A stretch of DNA of 64,000 bases from Dysidea avara (Eukaryota; Porifera; Demospongiae; Dictyoceratida; Dysideidae): positions 46,034,075 to 46,098,074 of the forward strand of contig NC_089274.1 of NCBI RefSeq assembly GCF_963678975.1, given 5' to 3'. Made by a program: the position numbers and the translations under genes. The first letter of the stretch is position 1. Every line of letters begins with the position of its first letter. Of this stretch, positions 45,663 to 56,617 are shown piece by piece. The notes beneath the pieces were generated by a model. The model made no database searches and was not told the DNA's origin. It saw only the letters and a list, made by a program, of their open reading frames with translations.

Positions 45663-46879
45663 TTATGATGACAAATATTCTACCAATGTGTTCCGAGTAG
45701 CCACTCCCTCACGACTGCTGCTACTACTGTTGTCGTGATGGTCATCACGAGGGATGTCTGATTCAACACTATCCACAAGATTGTTGTCTTGTAACCATTC
45801 TTCATTGAAAGAGTCTCCATGTATTTCGCAGAAGTTATGTAACACACAGCAAGCTGTAACAACGTGTGGCACATTATCAATGTGTATATCCATCTGTTTC
45901 GATAGTCGACGCCATCGTGCCTTCAGCCTCCCAAATGCTATCTCTACTACAACCCTAGCTCATGACAACTTGTAGTTGAACTGCTTCTGTTCTTGGGTTA
46001 ATGTGGGGGAATGGGTAAAAGGTTTCATTAGCCATGATTTTATAGGGTAAGCACTATCCCCCACTAATAGTGTAGGTATTTCATGGCTACCAAACCATAA
46101 ACTGTCACCTTGAAGAAGTTCTTTGTTTCTCACTTTAAGATATAACAAGGAATTAGCAAACACCCTAGCATCATGCACACTTCCACACAGATATTTCTAA
46201 ACAAGTTATTATGGTCAACCACAACTTGTACTATAACAGAATAAAGCCTTTTCTGTTATAATAATCTGTGTGATTCATCACAGGAGGGGTTACCGGAATA
46301 GCCTCCACATTGCGGAAAATCCCATTTGTCTTTAAAGCCTTGGACAACTTATTTCAGTTGTTCACCAGTGGGGAATGAAATGTACAAAGCCATTAATTTT
46401 GTAACTATTGCTTCACATGTCTCATGGACTACCACGCATACTGTACATCTTGCTACTCTAAACAGATGGGCAACTGTACGATATTCGCATGCTGTTGCTA
46501 GGATCCACAATGTTATGGCCACACGTTGTTCTACAGACAGTGGCTTTCTCAGCCTTATTGTTTCTTTCTTCAACAAATCCTTTAGCTGATCACACAAGTA
46601 ATGAAATGACTGTCGACTCATTTTGAAGTTCTGCATCCAGTCATGCGGGCTAAAATCATCCAAAACAATGTCTTCCCACCAGTTAGACGATCGAGGAAAC
46701 ATCCAAAGTTGCTTGGGATTCCGGATAGTGTAATCACAGTATATAGTGAGCACTACAGACAGCGTTGCAGCTAGCAGTTTCCACCTCTTTTGTCGAGTTT
46801 TCTTTGCAATTAGTTTCCTAGAATAACTACGCCCCTGTTTAGGCTGTACAATGCATCGCGAGCGAGCAGTACATATCAA
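45663..46879 (-). pseudogene. HARBI1-like DDE transposase, inactivated
   Basis: The N-terminal part (46879-46349) has 'DDFSPHDWMQNFKMSRQSFH', 'RKPLSVEQRVAITLWILAT' and 'YRTVAHLFRVARCTVCVVVH', the hallmark Harbinger N-terminal layout. An in-frame stop follows 'GEQLK'. The region that normally bears the first catalytic Asp is missing or frameshifted near 46290. Further on, 'VGDSAYPIKSWLMKPF' (second Asp) is intact in 45960-46178. A stop at 45960 then precedes '[17 protein letters not shown]', which carries the catalytic Glu, and '[13 protein letters not shown]' ends the domain. At least two stops, one or more frameshifts and a lost Asp make it non-functional. Confidence 0.85.
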
Positions 46880-47877
46880 AACATATGTATGGGATTTGTC
46901 AAATGAGGCATTTTCAGGTGGTCAACATTAAAAGTTTTCAAACACTGGGTTAAACCTTTAAAAAATAAGAATTATACATTAAACAAATCTAATATCTGTT
47001 TAATATCTTTTTTGAAACCTCAACTTGGTAAAACAGGCTGATCATAAAATCTCATCATTCCTTGTCCTTTGCTGTCCAATACAAAATACATGTATTTTAC
47101 ACTACACACAAAAACACTAATTTACAACCTTTAACTCACAAAATTTCTATAGCACACCATACAATAAAAGAAAGCCCTTGAATTTCTCTATCCAATTCCG
47201 ACCGTACAAATGGGAAAATGTCGCTATAGCGACAGTTATTTACTGCTGATGATGACATAATACGCGCTCCATACATTAACCTATTGGAAAATTTAATTAT
47301 CTCGCCGGGAAAATCCCAATTTACAAGTTGTTATCCTCAACGAAATTCGCTAAATTTGGTATCATTCTACGCAGCGAAGGATGTTTAATAAAACTCCGAC
47401 CGTACAAATTGTTAAACAGATTAGTTTATAGAAATATGTTTAAAAACACGTGTTTTTACGGGCATTCTGAACACGTAAATTTCGCGGTACAAGGCTCCTT
47501 TTTAGCTTCCCCTTCGTAACTACACAAAGAATTTACACATGAATCGAATCGCCTTTCATCAAGGAATATGATAAACCAAACTTCGTGCCTGTCAACCAAA
47601 GTACGCGGAAGTTATGGCGCCTTGTTTAGAGGACGGTGTTATTTTATACGAAACGGGCGTAACCCATTCGGAAATCCAGAATATCTTACACAAGTTTTGA
47701 TATGAGCGTTTCAGCAAGATCCGACATAAGGACTTAATAACGAAAAATCGATTGTGGTTTAAAACTGGGGTTACGAATCATTTAAAGTTTAATGTAAACG
47801 CAGCTCAACAACCGATCCCGGATCGAGCTGGATCGATCTCACATGAATCGAACTGTAGTGTAAACGGGCTGTAATAA

Positions 47878-48642
47878 CTCTATGATAACAGCCAATGATA
47901 AGCCGAACTCTAAACTCTCCCATGGACAGTAAAAAGTGGCTCCGCCCCTATTATTTTTCTTTCGTGCCAGCCATTGGTTTCAACTGCAACTGTCACGATT
48001 GTGAACTAACATGAAGAAAGCCAGACCCCACCCATTGATTTTTATTTTTAGTCCCTTCCGACGTACCTGACCACATCAACACTTATTACGAGACAACAAT
48101 AGTTCTAACCAGAGAATACTCCCTTTAAATCAGCAGCATAAAGTTCTTACGGCTTCTTCTACGGCACAGTCACGTGCATTTCCTTTAGCAACCACTAAAT
48201 CTCTATTATTTGCTTTAATTAATTCTGACGTCACGCAAGTCACGTACTCGTAGACTATATAGACCTATGACCTTTGCTACAGATACCTTCTGAACTCTTC
48301 CACTTTTTGCAGACATCAGATAGCTAGATTCCCAACAACATGCAGTTCACTATATGCCAGTCAGACTAGGCTATTGATATAGCTATAGTTATATATGGTA
48401 TGACTATAAAAGTAGTGACCATGCATGAACTATCCCCTACCTCCTCATCCAATTGGATATGATATGATCACTTGGTATACATATAGCAATTTAGCAAAAG
48501 TATTCTATGTAATCAGTGTTTTTGGTATACTTACAAAAGGTACAGTTTAGCTGCTTATAGTATAATCAAATAATGTCAATAATATGGCCATACCTTACTC
48601 AATGTATATACAGGTTGTGAGTAAATGTGTAAATGTATTTTG
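47878..48642. promoter_or_regulatory. Conserved 3' flank of gene B with CRE, E-box and GC-box-like motifs
   Basis: About 750 bp closely matches 62905-63709 beside gene C. It contains 'ggctccgcccc' (GC box-like), 'gtcacgtgc' (E-box), a perfect CRE 'tgacgtca' at 48226-48233 (copy at 63301-63308) and 'ctatatagac'. The dense motif set looks like a promoter, possibly for a plus-strand transcript or an enhancer, but no associated plus-strand gene with a real product is visible. Confidence 0.35.
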
Positions 48643-48825
48643 TCAAACTTGCTTGTACTGACACTGCAGGTCATAATACAGATTGAGAGTACATTCCAGA
48701 GGAGCTCCTAACTTCATAACATCTTCACCAGCAACTTGTTTATCCTCATCAGACCAACCCACCAGGTAGTTACCATTACCGGTTAGTAACTTTGTGATCT
48801 GTCCAAACTGTGGTGATCAGGATGC
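48643..48825 (-). pseudogene. Gene B last kinase exon, frameshifted
   Basis: Acceptor ATTTTTAG. Relative to gene C (63902-63710), ten bases are missing after 'HPD', deleting the Arg of kinase subdomain XI that normally pairs with the APE Glu. Reading on gives about nine foreign residues and a stop at 48783-48785. The old frame downstream still resembles gene C closely, so the deletion is recent. Confidence 0.85.
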
Positions 48826-48891
48826 CTAAAAATCAAAATGCCAATAAACAGTATGGAAAGGTTGATACTTATATGGATTTCTTTTACATAC

Positions 48892-48968
48892 CAACACTTG
48901 ATCATTACTCTGTATATGGTTCGTGGACAACCAGGTGGAGGCGGGAGCCTGTAACCTGTGTCAACTTT
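48892..48968 (-). pseudogene. Gene B kinase exon 5: C-lobe
   Basis: 77 bp. 'KVDTGYRLPPPPGCPRTIYR' then 'VMIKCW'. Acceptor AGTACAG, donor GTATG, phase 0 in and 2 out. The same exon in gene C is cut by the right window edge. Confidence 0.84.
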
Positions 48969-49026
48969 CTGTACTGTCTATATGGAAGTGATTATTTCAT
49001 CACCTCCATTATATCCAGATATTTAC

Positions 49027-49131
49027 CTCAGCACCTGACAGCTCTTCATACCCCATACTCCATATCTCATACAGAACACATCCATAACTCCACACATCAC
49101 TTTGAATTGAATATTTTTGATAATGCAATGC
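49027..49131 (-). pseudogene. Gene B kinase exon 4: alpha-F region
   Basis: 105 bp. 'ALHYQKYSIQSDVWSYGCVL' then 'YEIWSMGYEELSGAE'. The conserved Asp of SDVWS is present. Acceptor ATATTTAG, donor GTAAAT, phase 0-0. Confidence 0.85.
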
Positions 49132-49185
49132 CTAAATATATTATATGAGACAAATGTAAACTGTGTGGCCATTGATCAAGAATAC

Positions 49186-49278
49186 CTCAGGAGCTGTCCA
49201 CTTCACTGGTATCTTCCCACCTGATGTGATGTAGTAGTTTTCATTAAGTAGATCACGAGACATTCCAAAGTCAGCAAT
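49186..49278 (-). pseudogene. Gene B kinase exon 3: DFG and activation loop
   Basis: 93 bp. 'IADFGMSRDLLNENYY' then 'GGKIPVKWTAPE'. The paired tyrosines in the activation loop are the usual autophosphorylation sites. Acceptor CCTTTAG, donor GTATT, phase 0-0. Confidence 0.87.
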
Positions 49279-49800
49279 CTAAAGGTCAAACATAGCTAGA
49301 TCACTTTATAACACACAATATGTTTATAAAACAATCTAATAAATGAAAAGGCTGAGGAATCCAGCAGAGTTTATTTATTAACTTTGTGAAAATTCCAACT
49401 TATTTTGCTAACAAAATCATTAATAGCCACTTCATATCACTTAAACGCATCATCCTCAAGTAAAAAAGACCACAGGTAGCTTTGCTAGATGCAAGTGCTG
49501 CTGATAGGATACAGGAACTGTAGGAGTTGTGCAAAGCTTCTTATCATTGTCGACTGTGTACATTACTATAGGCTACTGCTATACCTATACATAGATACAG
49601 CCATGGTAACCAGCAATGTTTTCATGACAAGAGACCAACTTAAGTACACAGGTAACTAGCCATAGCCAGGGGAAATTTTTAGTATAAGGGTTGCCCCCCA
49701 ATTTCATTTTATGCCTATGTACAAATGATTACTCTTACACTATACAATACATAGACCCTGATAATTTGCTGATAGCGTCTGTATAGATAAACAGTTGTTA

Positions 49801-50061
<261 letters not shown>

Positions 50062-50069
50062 TCACTTAC

Positions 50070-50348
50070 GATGGTCGCATTATGTACAAAAAATTTCTCA
50101 GATCCCCACGAGACATATACTCCAACGCAATCATGACAGGAGCTTCTGTCACTACACCATAAAGCTTGATCACATTATCATGATCAAACTGGCACATTAT
50201 GGCAGCTTCTTGGAGGAAGCGCAGTTTGTCTTTGTTATTAACATCATTGCTCAACTGTTTCACTGCTACTTCAAACTCTCCATTCACATTTGTCAGTACA
50301 CCATGGGTAACAACTCCAAACTCTCCAGAACCAAGATGTTTCAGAGTC
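50070..50348 (-). pseudogene. Gene B kinase exon 1: N-lobe
   Basis: 279 bp. The glycine loop 'LGSGEFGVVTHG', the ATP lysine in 'FEVAVKQL', the alpha-C Glu in 'FLQEAAIM', and hinge-side 'MIALEYMSRGDLRNFL'. Donor GTAAGT, phase 2. The exon is intact. Confidence 0.85.
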
Positions 50349-50393
50349 CTAGCAGAAAATTATACAAGTTTTGTCTGCATGCCACCTGCTTAC

Positions 50394-50595
50394 TTGATAT
50401 CCCTGTTAAACAGCTTGCAAAATCTTTTTCCTTCAAATGTCTCATAAATTTTCTCAACTTGTGTTGGTGGTTTAGAATAAATTGGACCATAATCTTCATC
50501 GTCACATGGAGTCTCGTATATCTTCTGCTCATCTTCCATTGCATTTACAGCATGCTCAGCATACTCATATACACTCTCCATACTACTTAAAGATA
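50394..50595 (-). pseudogene. Gene B juxtamembrane exon
   Basis: Acceptor 'atatacag' gives phase 1, matching the phase of all ectodomain exons in gene A. It encodes 'VSLSSMESVYEYAEHAVNAM' and then 'IYETPCDDEDYGPIYSKPP' and 'EKIYETFEGKRFCKLFNRDI'. Several Tyr in acidic or Pro contexts (YEY, IYETP, IYSKPP, IYETF) look like phosphotyrosine docking sites for SH2 proteins. Donor GTAAGC, phase 2. Confidence 0.75.
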
Positions 50596-50599
50596 CTGT

Positions 50600-50993
50600 A
50601 TATATCCACTGGTTCTCACAGTTGCAACTTGATAACGTGGATCAGATGGATGATAATATCCAAAGACATCTCCTGAATTAAAGTCTATTCTGCTATCACC
50701 AGTAAGAGGAATCGTGGTTGTACATGAACTAAAAAGGCAGGACACAGAGTGACTTGCTTGCTGCTGAACTTCTCCAATTCTGTTGTACACCATGGAAGGT
50801 TGTGGTGATGGCCTCCAAACTTGTAAAAAAGGGTAGTCATTTCTTGAACTATCTCTGTCTACTCTTACTGAAATGGAAGTTATTCTACCATTGCAAGTAA
50901 AATTGAGACGTGGAATGATTGCCAATCTGCCTAGACCTAGGTCATCATCTCCAAATTGTATAAGGTTGACAGTGTCTGTGCAAGTCTGTCCAC
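50600..50993 (-). pseudogene. Gene B exon 2: extracellular domain, 3' end lost
   Basis: Acceptor TTCAATAG, phase 1. Landmarks: 'LAIIPRLNFTCNGRITSISV', 'LQVWRPSPQPSMVYNRIGEV', 'SRIDFNSGDVFGYYHPSDPR'. Similarity to gene A exon 2 stops after 'TSGY', about 30 residues before the gene A donor, exactly where the juxtamembrane exon's acceptor begins. Continuing the frame gives 'IQYL' and a stop. Confidence 0.75.
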
Positions 50994-51012
50994 CTATTGA
51001 AGAAACCATCAT

Positions 51013-52075
51013 ACAGCTAAGGCTCTGTAACTACTCTTACAGCATACAGTGAAGACCACCTGGTGATTAAATAATTGACAAGCCTGTAACTGTGAATTTG
51101 TGTGCAAAACCAATATGGAGACAAAACCACCCTGCAATGTTGCAACTATCAGTATTTTATGTATTTGACTACTCTAATGGAACACTCACAATTCTACTTG
51201 ATACTTTAGTATCTGGTAAACTGAGAGTTAGTATAACTGAGATTTACTATGGTTAATGCAGAGGTAACAAAATTTGGAATTGTCATAAGTACAGGTCTAT
51301 ATTTATGAATCAAGAGGAGTTGCCTAAACCTGTGTGTTATACTAGTAGCTATACTATTGCACATTTAATTTCAACTTCAGTCATGTATATAGCTTGTCAG
51401 TAGTAATTCTAAAGCCATGACTAAAGTAAGGATTAAATGTACAATACAAGTGCAGTCAATTCTCCATGTTTCATAACTGCTTATTTCTTTGTCCCTACTC
51501 AAACTTCTCAATTCAAATCCACAATTTTTCTTATACTTGTTCATTTACAGTACCAATAGAATGAACCAGCTACAGTACATGCTGCATTAAAGGAAAGAAT
51601 AGCACTAGAGGTGGCTGCTTGTCTGAATGTGTGCCCTGACTATTACTCACTAAAAAGTGACATAGCCATTTTACTTCATTTCAGCTATGTTCAGCTTGCT
51701 GGCAATACGTGTAAAGAAGAGTATAGGTGCTATCCATGAATCATCTCTAATGATGACAGATACGGAGCACAATTGTAGCTCTGCTAAAATAGGCAAACAA
51801 GCATATCTCAAGCCTAAGGGATGTCAAATAACAAAGACATTAAGCTCTTGGTATAAATCACAGTTGAGTTATGCTTGGCTAAAGACATTAGTCATTGAAT
51901 AGTTTTAAAAATTTTGTAGCAATATATCAGAGGTGTTTTGTTGAACTGGAGGTATGTTTAGGCTTAATCAATACTTCCGAGAGAAAAGACACTGGAATTT
52001 TCAGTACAGTAGGAAAATACAAACTTTTACGATTCTTTGATATACAAGTACAAGGAAAAATGGGGTTTTCAATTT
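51013..52075. other. Gene B intron 1, unassigned
   Basis: A possible diverged TAGGGACC-body fragment at about 51594-51960 ('tttcagctatgttcagct'). The rest shows nothing recognised. Confidence 0.4.
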
Positions 52076-52748
52076 GAGCAGAGATCATAGAAATAAAAAT
52101 AATGAAACAAGAGGGTCACCTACACCTGCAGCTATATAGTGAAGCTATAGCCATGACCAAATGTCCACTATTTGCTGTGGATTTAGAATTTAGACAACTT
52201 ACCTTTTATTCCTGACAGGAATTTAAATCCATTAAACCAGTTATTGCCCACCCACTTGGTAAACCATAAATTACCCTTGTTGACAAGTGTTAACATCATG
52301 TCATAACCTCAAAGCATGTGTATAAATATGTGATTGTAATAACTGTTATTGCAAGACAGGATGTTGATGGTCACTTTGCTACCACCCTAAACCTTCCAGC
52401 AGACTTGTTGAGTACATATTATGTCTGCCAATATACACACAAACCAATTAACCAGTTATTGCCAGTTATTAGTAGGTAATTAACCAGTGACAAAAATTTT
52501 GTAGGTGTACAGCACTAATGTACTTGTTTGTTTATTTTTTCTAACATAAGGTAGTGTATACCACATCAAAGGATAGAATGGTGCCAGACATCATAACACT
52601 AATTTCACGTCTGGATTGTGTGCCAAACATTAATTAGTAACAAAAGCGAAGTGGCTATGTCATTTTGTTGTCAACTAGTTACACACTACTACAAATAAAA
52701 AACAATTTGAGAAAAACCTTAGCAATCAATCTAGTCACTACTTAAATG
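52076..52748. other. Gene B intron 1, foldback-family fragment then unassigned
   Basis: 52076-52180 matches the left arm of the 39185 foldback ('gatcatagaaataaaaataatgaaac...cctacacctgcagctata'). Nothing else was recognised. Confidence 0.4.
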
Positions 52749-53384
52749 TGACCCAGTCTGAGAAAACCGGTCTTATCGCCCATGTTAGCAGATTCGATTT
52801 TTCACCCAGGACACAAAGCTACATGAATAAACTATCTAATTCCACATTTAAAATCAGCTAGACTTGAGTGGTCTGGTTTTGCTGGCTGCTTTTCCCAAGC
52901 CCAGTGGCGATCCGTACGTGTGGTGTGGGGCCTTAATGGAGCTCTGGTCAGCCTGGGAATGACTGTGTGTGGCTGTACAGCTCTGTGGTGTTGAATAAGT
53001 ACCTCTGCTGTGGGTTTCCTTTCATTTTAGCCAGTTGTGAGACCTCATTGGCTCAAAACTTGGCCTAATTCATCCCTTGGCCTTCCTATTCAATTTTTGA
53101 ACACCATCTTGCCCACCTTCCAGGGCCTCCGCCTCCCACCCAATTTGCAGCTCGCCTGATACAGTCAACCTTGGTTTAAAAACTATCTAAAATGGTGGGA
53201 AACTTAGCTGTTGGCTACTTGCACAGTGGATGCTCTGGAAGGTAAGGAATTGGTGTAAAACGTGTGAAAATTTGGTACACATAGCTTCAACCATTGGCGA
53301 GCTACAACACACTAAATACTTAAAACCAGCATTTCTCGATACTTTTAAATAGGCGATAAGCCCGGTTTTGTCAGACTGGGTCAC
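52749..53384. mobile_element. Non-autonomous DNA element with ~32-bp TIRs
   Basis: Starts 'gtgacccagtctgagaaaac' followed by 'cggtcttatcgcc' and ends with the mirror 'ggcgataagcccggttttg' then 'tcagactgggtcac'. It is 636 bp with no coding, and is a second copy of the element at 30132-30755. The superfamily is not assigned because the target duplication is unclear. Confidence 0.85.
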
Positions 53385-53417
53385 AAATTACAAATGATCT
53401 CTATTATATCATAGTAA

Positions 53418-53716
53418 GCAGGGCTCAACCCAGAATATAAACCTAGAGGGGGCGAAGTAAGTCGCTTCGGATTCTAGGGGGGTCTGGGGGCATGCTCCCC
53501 CAGGAAAATTTTGAAAATTTAGGTGTAAATATACTCAATTTTGGTGAAATTTACTGTGATGCCATTGAATATTGACCATTGGATTATACAACTTTGGGAT
53601 CAATTAAACCTTTCCATTTCTCAAGGCTTTAGGTATAAACCTAGGGGGCAATAGCTAACCCAGAGGGGGCCTGTGCCCCCCCCCCCCCCCCCATCACCCC
53701 CCTAGATTAACCCCTG
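53418..53716. mobile_element. Possible hAT-like MITE with G/C-rich ends
   Basis: Ends 'cagggctcaacccag' and 'tagattaacccctg' (imperfect TIR), flanked by partial 'gtaag' repeats. 'aggggggtctgggggcatgc' and a poly-C run near 53680 are typical of the 'ggcgtagctag' group of short elements here. Confidence 0.45.
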
Positions 53717-54112
53717 GTAAGCACAAGGAAGTCTAAGACATTAAAACAGTGAAGAATCAAGCTCGCAATGTTAACCACGGCTAAGTTTGGCTTGGCTAAA
53801 GCTATTGGTTGGTCTGTTAGTTGGTTTGTCATTTGGTAGAAAATTCATTTCAACAGAAATTCCATGGAAACTTATTGGATGTATTTGGGATTGCTCTGGA
53901 GGTACATTTGGGTTTGAGTATGTCTTATTAATACTGTCATGAAGGAACATGAGGCTGGTCACTTTGTGCAGAAAATCTTTGTGATTCCTAATAGTACTAC
54001 CATACTGTATGACACAGTTCTACTGTAGTACTGCAGGTTAGTTACTTTTATACTCTGTAAATATGATCTGTACTACTAGTGCTTCATCAATATTCTAACA
54101 CAATCTCCTTAC
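53717..54112. other. Gene B intron 1 next to the signal exon, paralogous to the gene A flank
   Basis: From about 53955 the sequence matches 35720-35894 beside gene A exon 1 ('taatagtactaccata', 'cagttctactgtagtactgc', 'ctctgtaaatatgatctgta'). The earlier part is unassigned. Confidence 0.5.
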
Positions 54113-54164
54113 CAGTCAGTGTGAGGCAACACATTAGAAGTACAACAAAGACCATCAAATTCAT
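54113..54164 (-). pseudogene. Gene B exon 1: signal peptide
   Basis: ATG at 54164, then NLMVFVVLLMCCLTLT and a G completed across the phase 1 donor GTAAGG. It lacks two codons (Asn-Leu) relative to gene A. The exon itself is undamaged. Confidence 0.8.
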
Positions 54165-54574
54165 GGTAGCTGCTATGGTTTCCTACATAAAGATTAAACA
54201 ATAATCACTGCATATGCACATGTGAAGACTGACTAGAGGTAGCAACTACAGTAGCATAAAGATTCACAGCAAAAATAGTGTTCCACTGCTACCTTTTCTA
54301 ACCCCATCTTTATTCGGTAGCTATTGGAACAATTATTTTTAAAAACTCCCTATAACGATACAAAATGAACCTCAAATCTATAAAAGACTCTAATGTTATT
54401 CACTATTGGGAGCTGTGGTCTGCTTTTATTTGAGTCAAGGTAGAATTTTTGGACTATTAGTACCAACACCTAAACATAGATGGAATAAATACAGTCAGTA
54501 TTTGTGTATGAATTATGCTGTAATTAAAACTAATTACTCACCATATTACTTTCAAGAACATGGGTTAGATAATA

Positions 54575-55146
54575 GATCAAGATGCACGGTAGTGTGTTGT
54601 GCAACCAAGAAAGCTGGCACACTACACCGTGACAGGAAGAATGAAAACAACTTTTTCACGTGTGTATAGCCTTCTCCAAAGCACACCATTTTTTCATTAT
54701 AGCTGTCTGCCAGGTAGGGTACGCCACACAGCAAATTTGTTTAAATTCACAACAGCCATTTGTGAGATATGGGCATTCAAAGTTTCACTTTAATCTCTTC
54801 ATTTTTTCTTATACCGTACAAAGGCTACGAGAGCTTCAATTTCTTTTCACACACTTTGCAAAAATTTCTATAAAATGCAAACGTGTAACTAAATTGCCTT
54901 GATCTTTGGCACAAATGAAGAGTGGATTCACATACCAAGTTTGCTATGAATCTGAGGAATATCCAAGGAGTTATGAGCATTTATTCACGTAAAAAAAGAT
55001 CTAACTTCTGTCACGGCAGCAGGGTAAACCGAGTATAGAAATAACTTGAAAATTGGTGTGTAGATATCCTGTCATCGTAGCAGAGTCTTTTGATAGTTTG
55101 AATAGCAATAGAGTTACAGCGACAAAGTTAAGAAGCAAAAACCAAA
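54575..55146 (-). mobile_element. Truncated Helitron-like copy, same insertion as 36101
   Basis: The same flank and start as the element at 36101, but sequence jumps at 55146 from the family interior ('agcaaaaaccaaac') to DNA matching 42425. About 5.7 kb present in the A-B spacer is therefore missing here. Confidence 0.65.
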
Positions 55147-55469
55147 CTGTGTTGTTATCTGCTATTCTAACATCAAGGAACCCAAAGAAGAACTGCAACA
55201 TCAAGGAGGAGGAGACTACTACAGTGTACATCAAGAAAGGCCAAGGAAGAAGCTACTACAACAAGGGAGGCAAAGGAGGAGAATGCAAGCAAGTATCCTC
55301 AAAAGCTGCCACAAATGTACTCTGACATTGCTGCAAACTTTACTATTAACCTAAAGTTAAGTCACTTTGATTAGTTATAACTTAAACATGTGCATACTTT
55401 ACAAATACCAAAACATTCTTAACATACCATAGTCTAAGTGTTGAAATGTGCAAGTGTACAACTACACTA

Positions 55470-55675
55470 CCACTCAAGTGTAACATCATTTCGCGAGAGT
55501 GCAAGCAATTCAAAAACTGCTAATTAAAGAGCGTGGCATCTATTCGTTTGCAAGTAATCATTTCAAACAAAATGGGATGAATACTTGCAAGTGAAATGGG
55601 TGCATGTTCCTTAAGTAGCATAAATCACTTGCACTCTTGCGAGACAATGTTGCATTTGAGCAGTGCTGTACTTAT
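55470..55675. repeat. Foldback MITE, 'ctcaagtgtaac' family
   Basis: Paralogue of 42930-43125, with arms 'accactcaagtgtaacatc...gagagtgcaagc' and 'cttgcactcttgcgag...gttgcatttgagc'. Confidence 0.82.
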
Positions 55676-55904
55676 AATGCATGATACTGAGTTTTGTGTA
55701 CTTAGTTCTAATATGTTAGTCTCAAAACGTAGTTAGCTAAAAATTAGCAAGATTGACTGATATACTGTAGTATAAATAGGGATTCACAACAGTGATGTCA
55801 CTACATGTAATCCTTGTTATGGGTTTGACTTGTCTTCATTTCAGTATAGTTGACAGAATCAACCTCAATGTCCACAAAATATAACCTTTATAAAAATCCT
55901 CAAT

Positions 55905-56386
55905 CATAGGCGTAGCTAGCACCTCGTGGTTGGGGAGGGGGGGGGGGCTAGGTAATGGTAAAGATAAAATGATGGTTAAATATGCAAAGCATGTGAGAAA
56001 CCTTGCTAAACTAAGGGTTGGGGGCATGCCCCCCACCCCTCCCAAAAAAAATTAAAAACTAATATTCTGAAATTGAATTTTTAGCAGTAAAAATCATGCC
56101 AGTAGTGTATACTTACTTGTGTAGATTGCATTTATGTCCAGTACAAACAATACTGTTGAACATGAAAATTAAGTTTAGAGGCACTTATCATGAAGTATTG
56201 CTGAGGAGTTGGGTCTGCAGGTAGATAGTTTCATAACTACTTTATGGATTGCTGATTGGTTAGAAAGGTGATTCTGAATTGTTGGTGGTAAGTAGATTGT
56301 TGAGTACTTAAGAGAGATAACTAGAAATGACTAGCCAAATTACTGGGGGGTTATAGCTCCACAGCCCCCCACTCCCTACGCCTATG
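55905..56386. mobile_element. MITE with 'ataggcgtagctagc' ends
   Basis: Left 'cataggcgtagctagcacc' and right 'actccctacgcctatg' form the TIR. G-rich and C-rich tracts sit inside both ends, and no coding is seen. The paralogous block near 43590-43700 lacks it. The exact target duplication is not clear because the paralogue has a different short sequence there. Confidence 0.65.
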
Positions 56387-56617
56387 TCGATGAAATTTGA
56401 GACAAATTAGCTACAAATGGCCACGATTTGATAATGCCCAATGCAATAGTAAAGACAAACTGTTTAGATAAATCTACGAAGAAACAATGCAATTGCAAGA
56501 TATTGCCACTCAAAGTCCAGACCCAGAAGGAGGATTGCCTATACTTAAAAACTATTAGTTCTCATGGGACTGTTGTCACCGTTGTGAATACCTATGTATT
56601 CTATAATTATTATCTAA

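Larger units (their letters stand above)
44584..47874. mobile_element. PIF/Harbinger DNA transposon, decayed, with empty site in paralogue
   Basis: The paralogous locus near 62890-62905 reads 'ctgcctaactatgaaaacagc' where this locus has 'ctgcctaa', 3.3 kb of extra DNA, then 'taactctatgataacagcc'. TAA on both sides (44581-44583 and 47875-47877) fits the 3-bp target duplication of PIF/Harbinger. The ends share only a short 'agccc' motif, so the TIRs are worn. The element carries two gene remnants facing each other: a Myb/SANT-like gene on plus and a transposase on minus. The right ~0.95 kb has no coding. Confidence 0.8.

Noticed and set aside
48810..49148. 112-codon plus-strand frame
   Set aside because: Antisense to gene B kinase exons.
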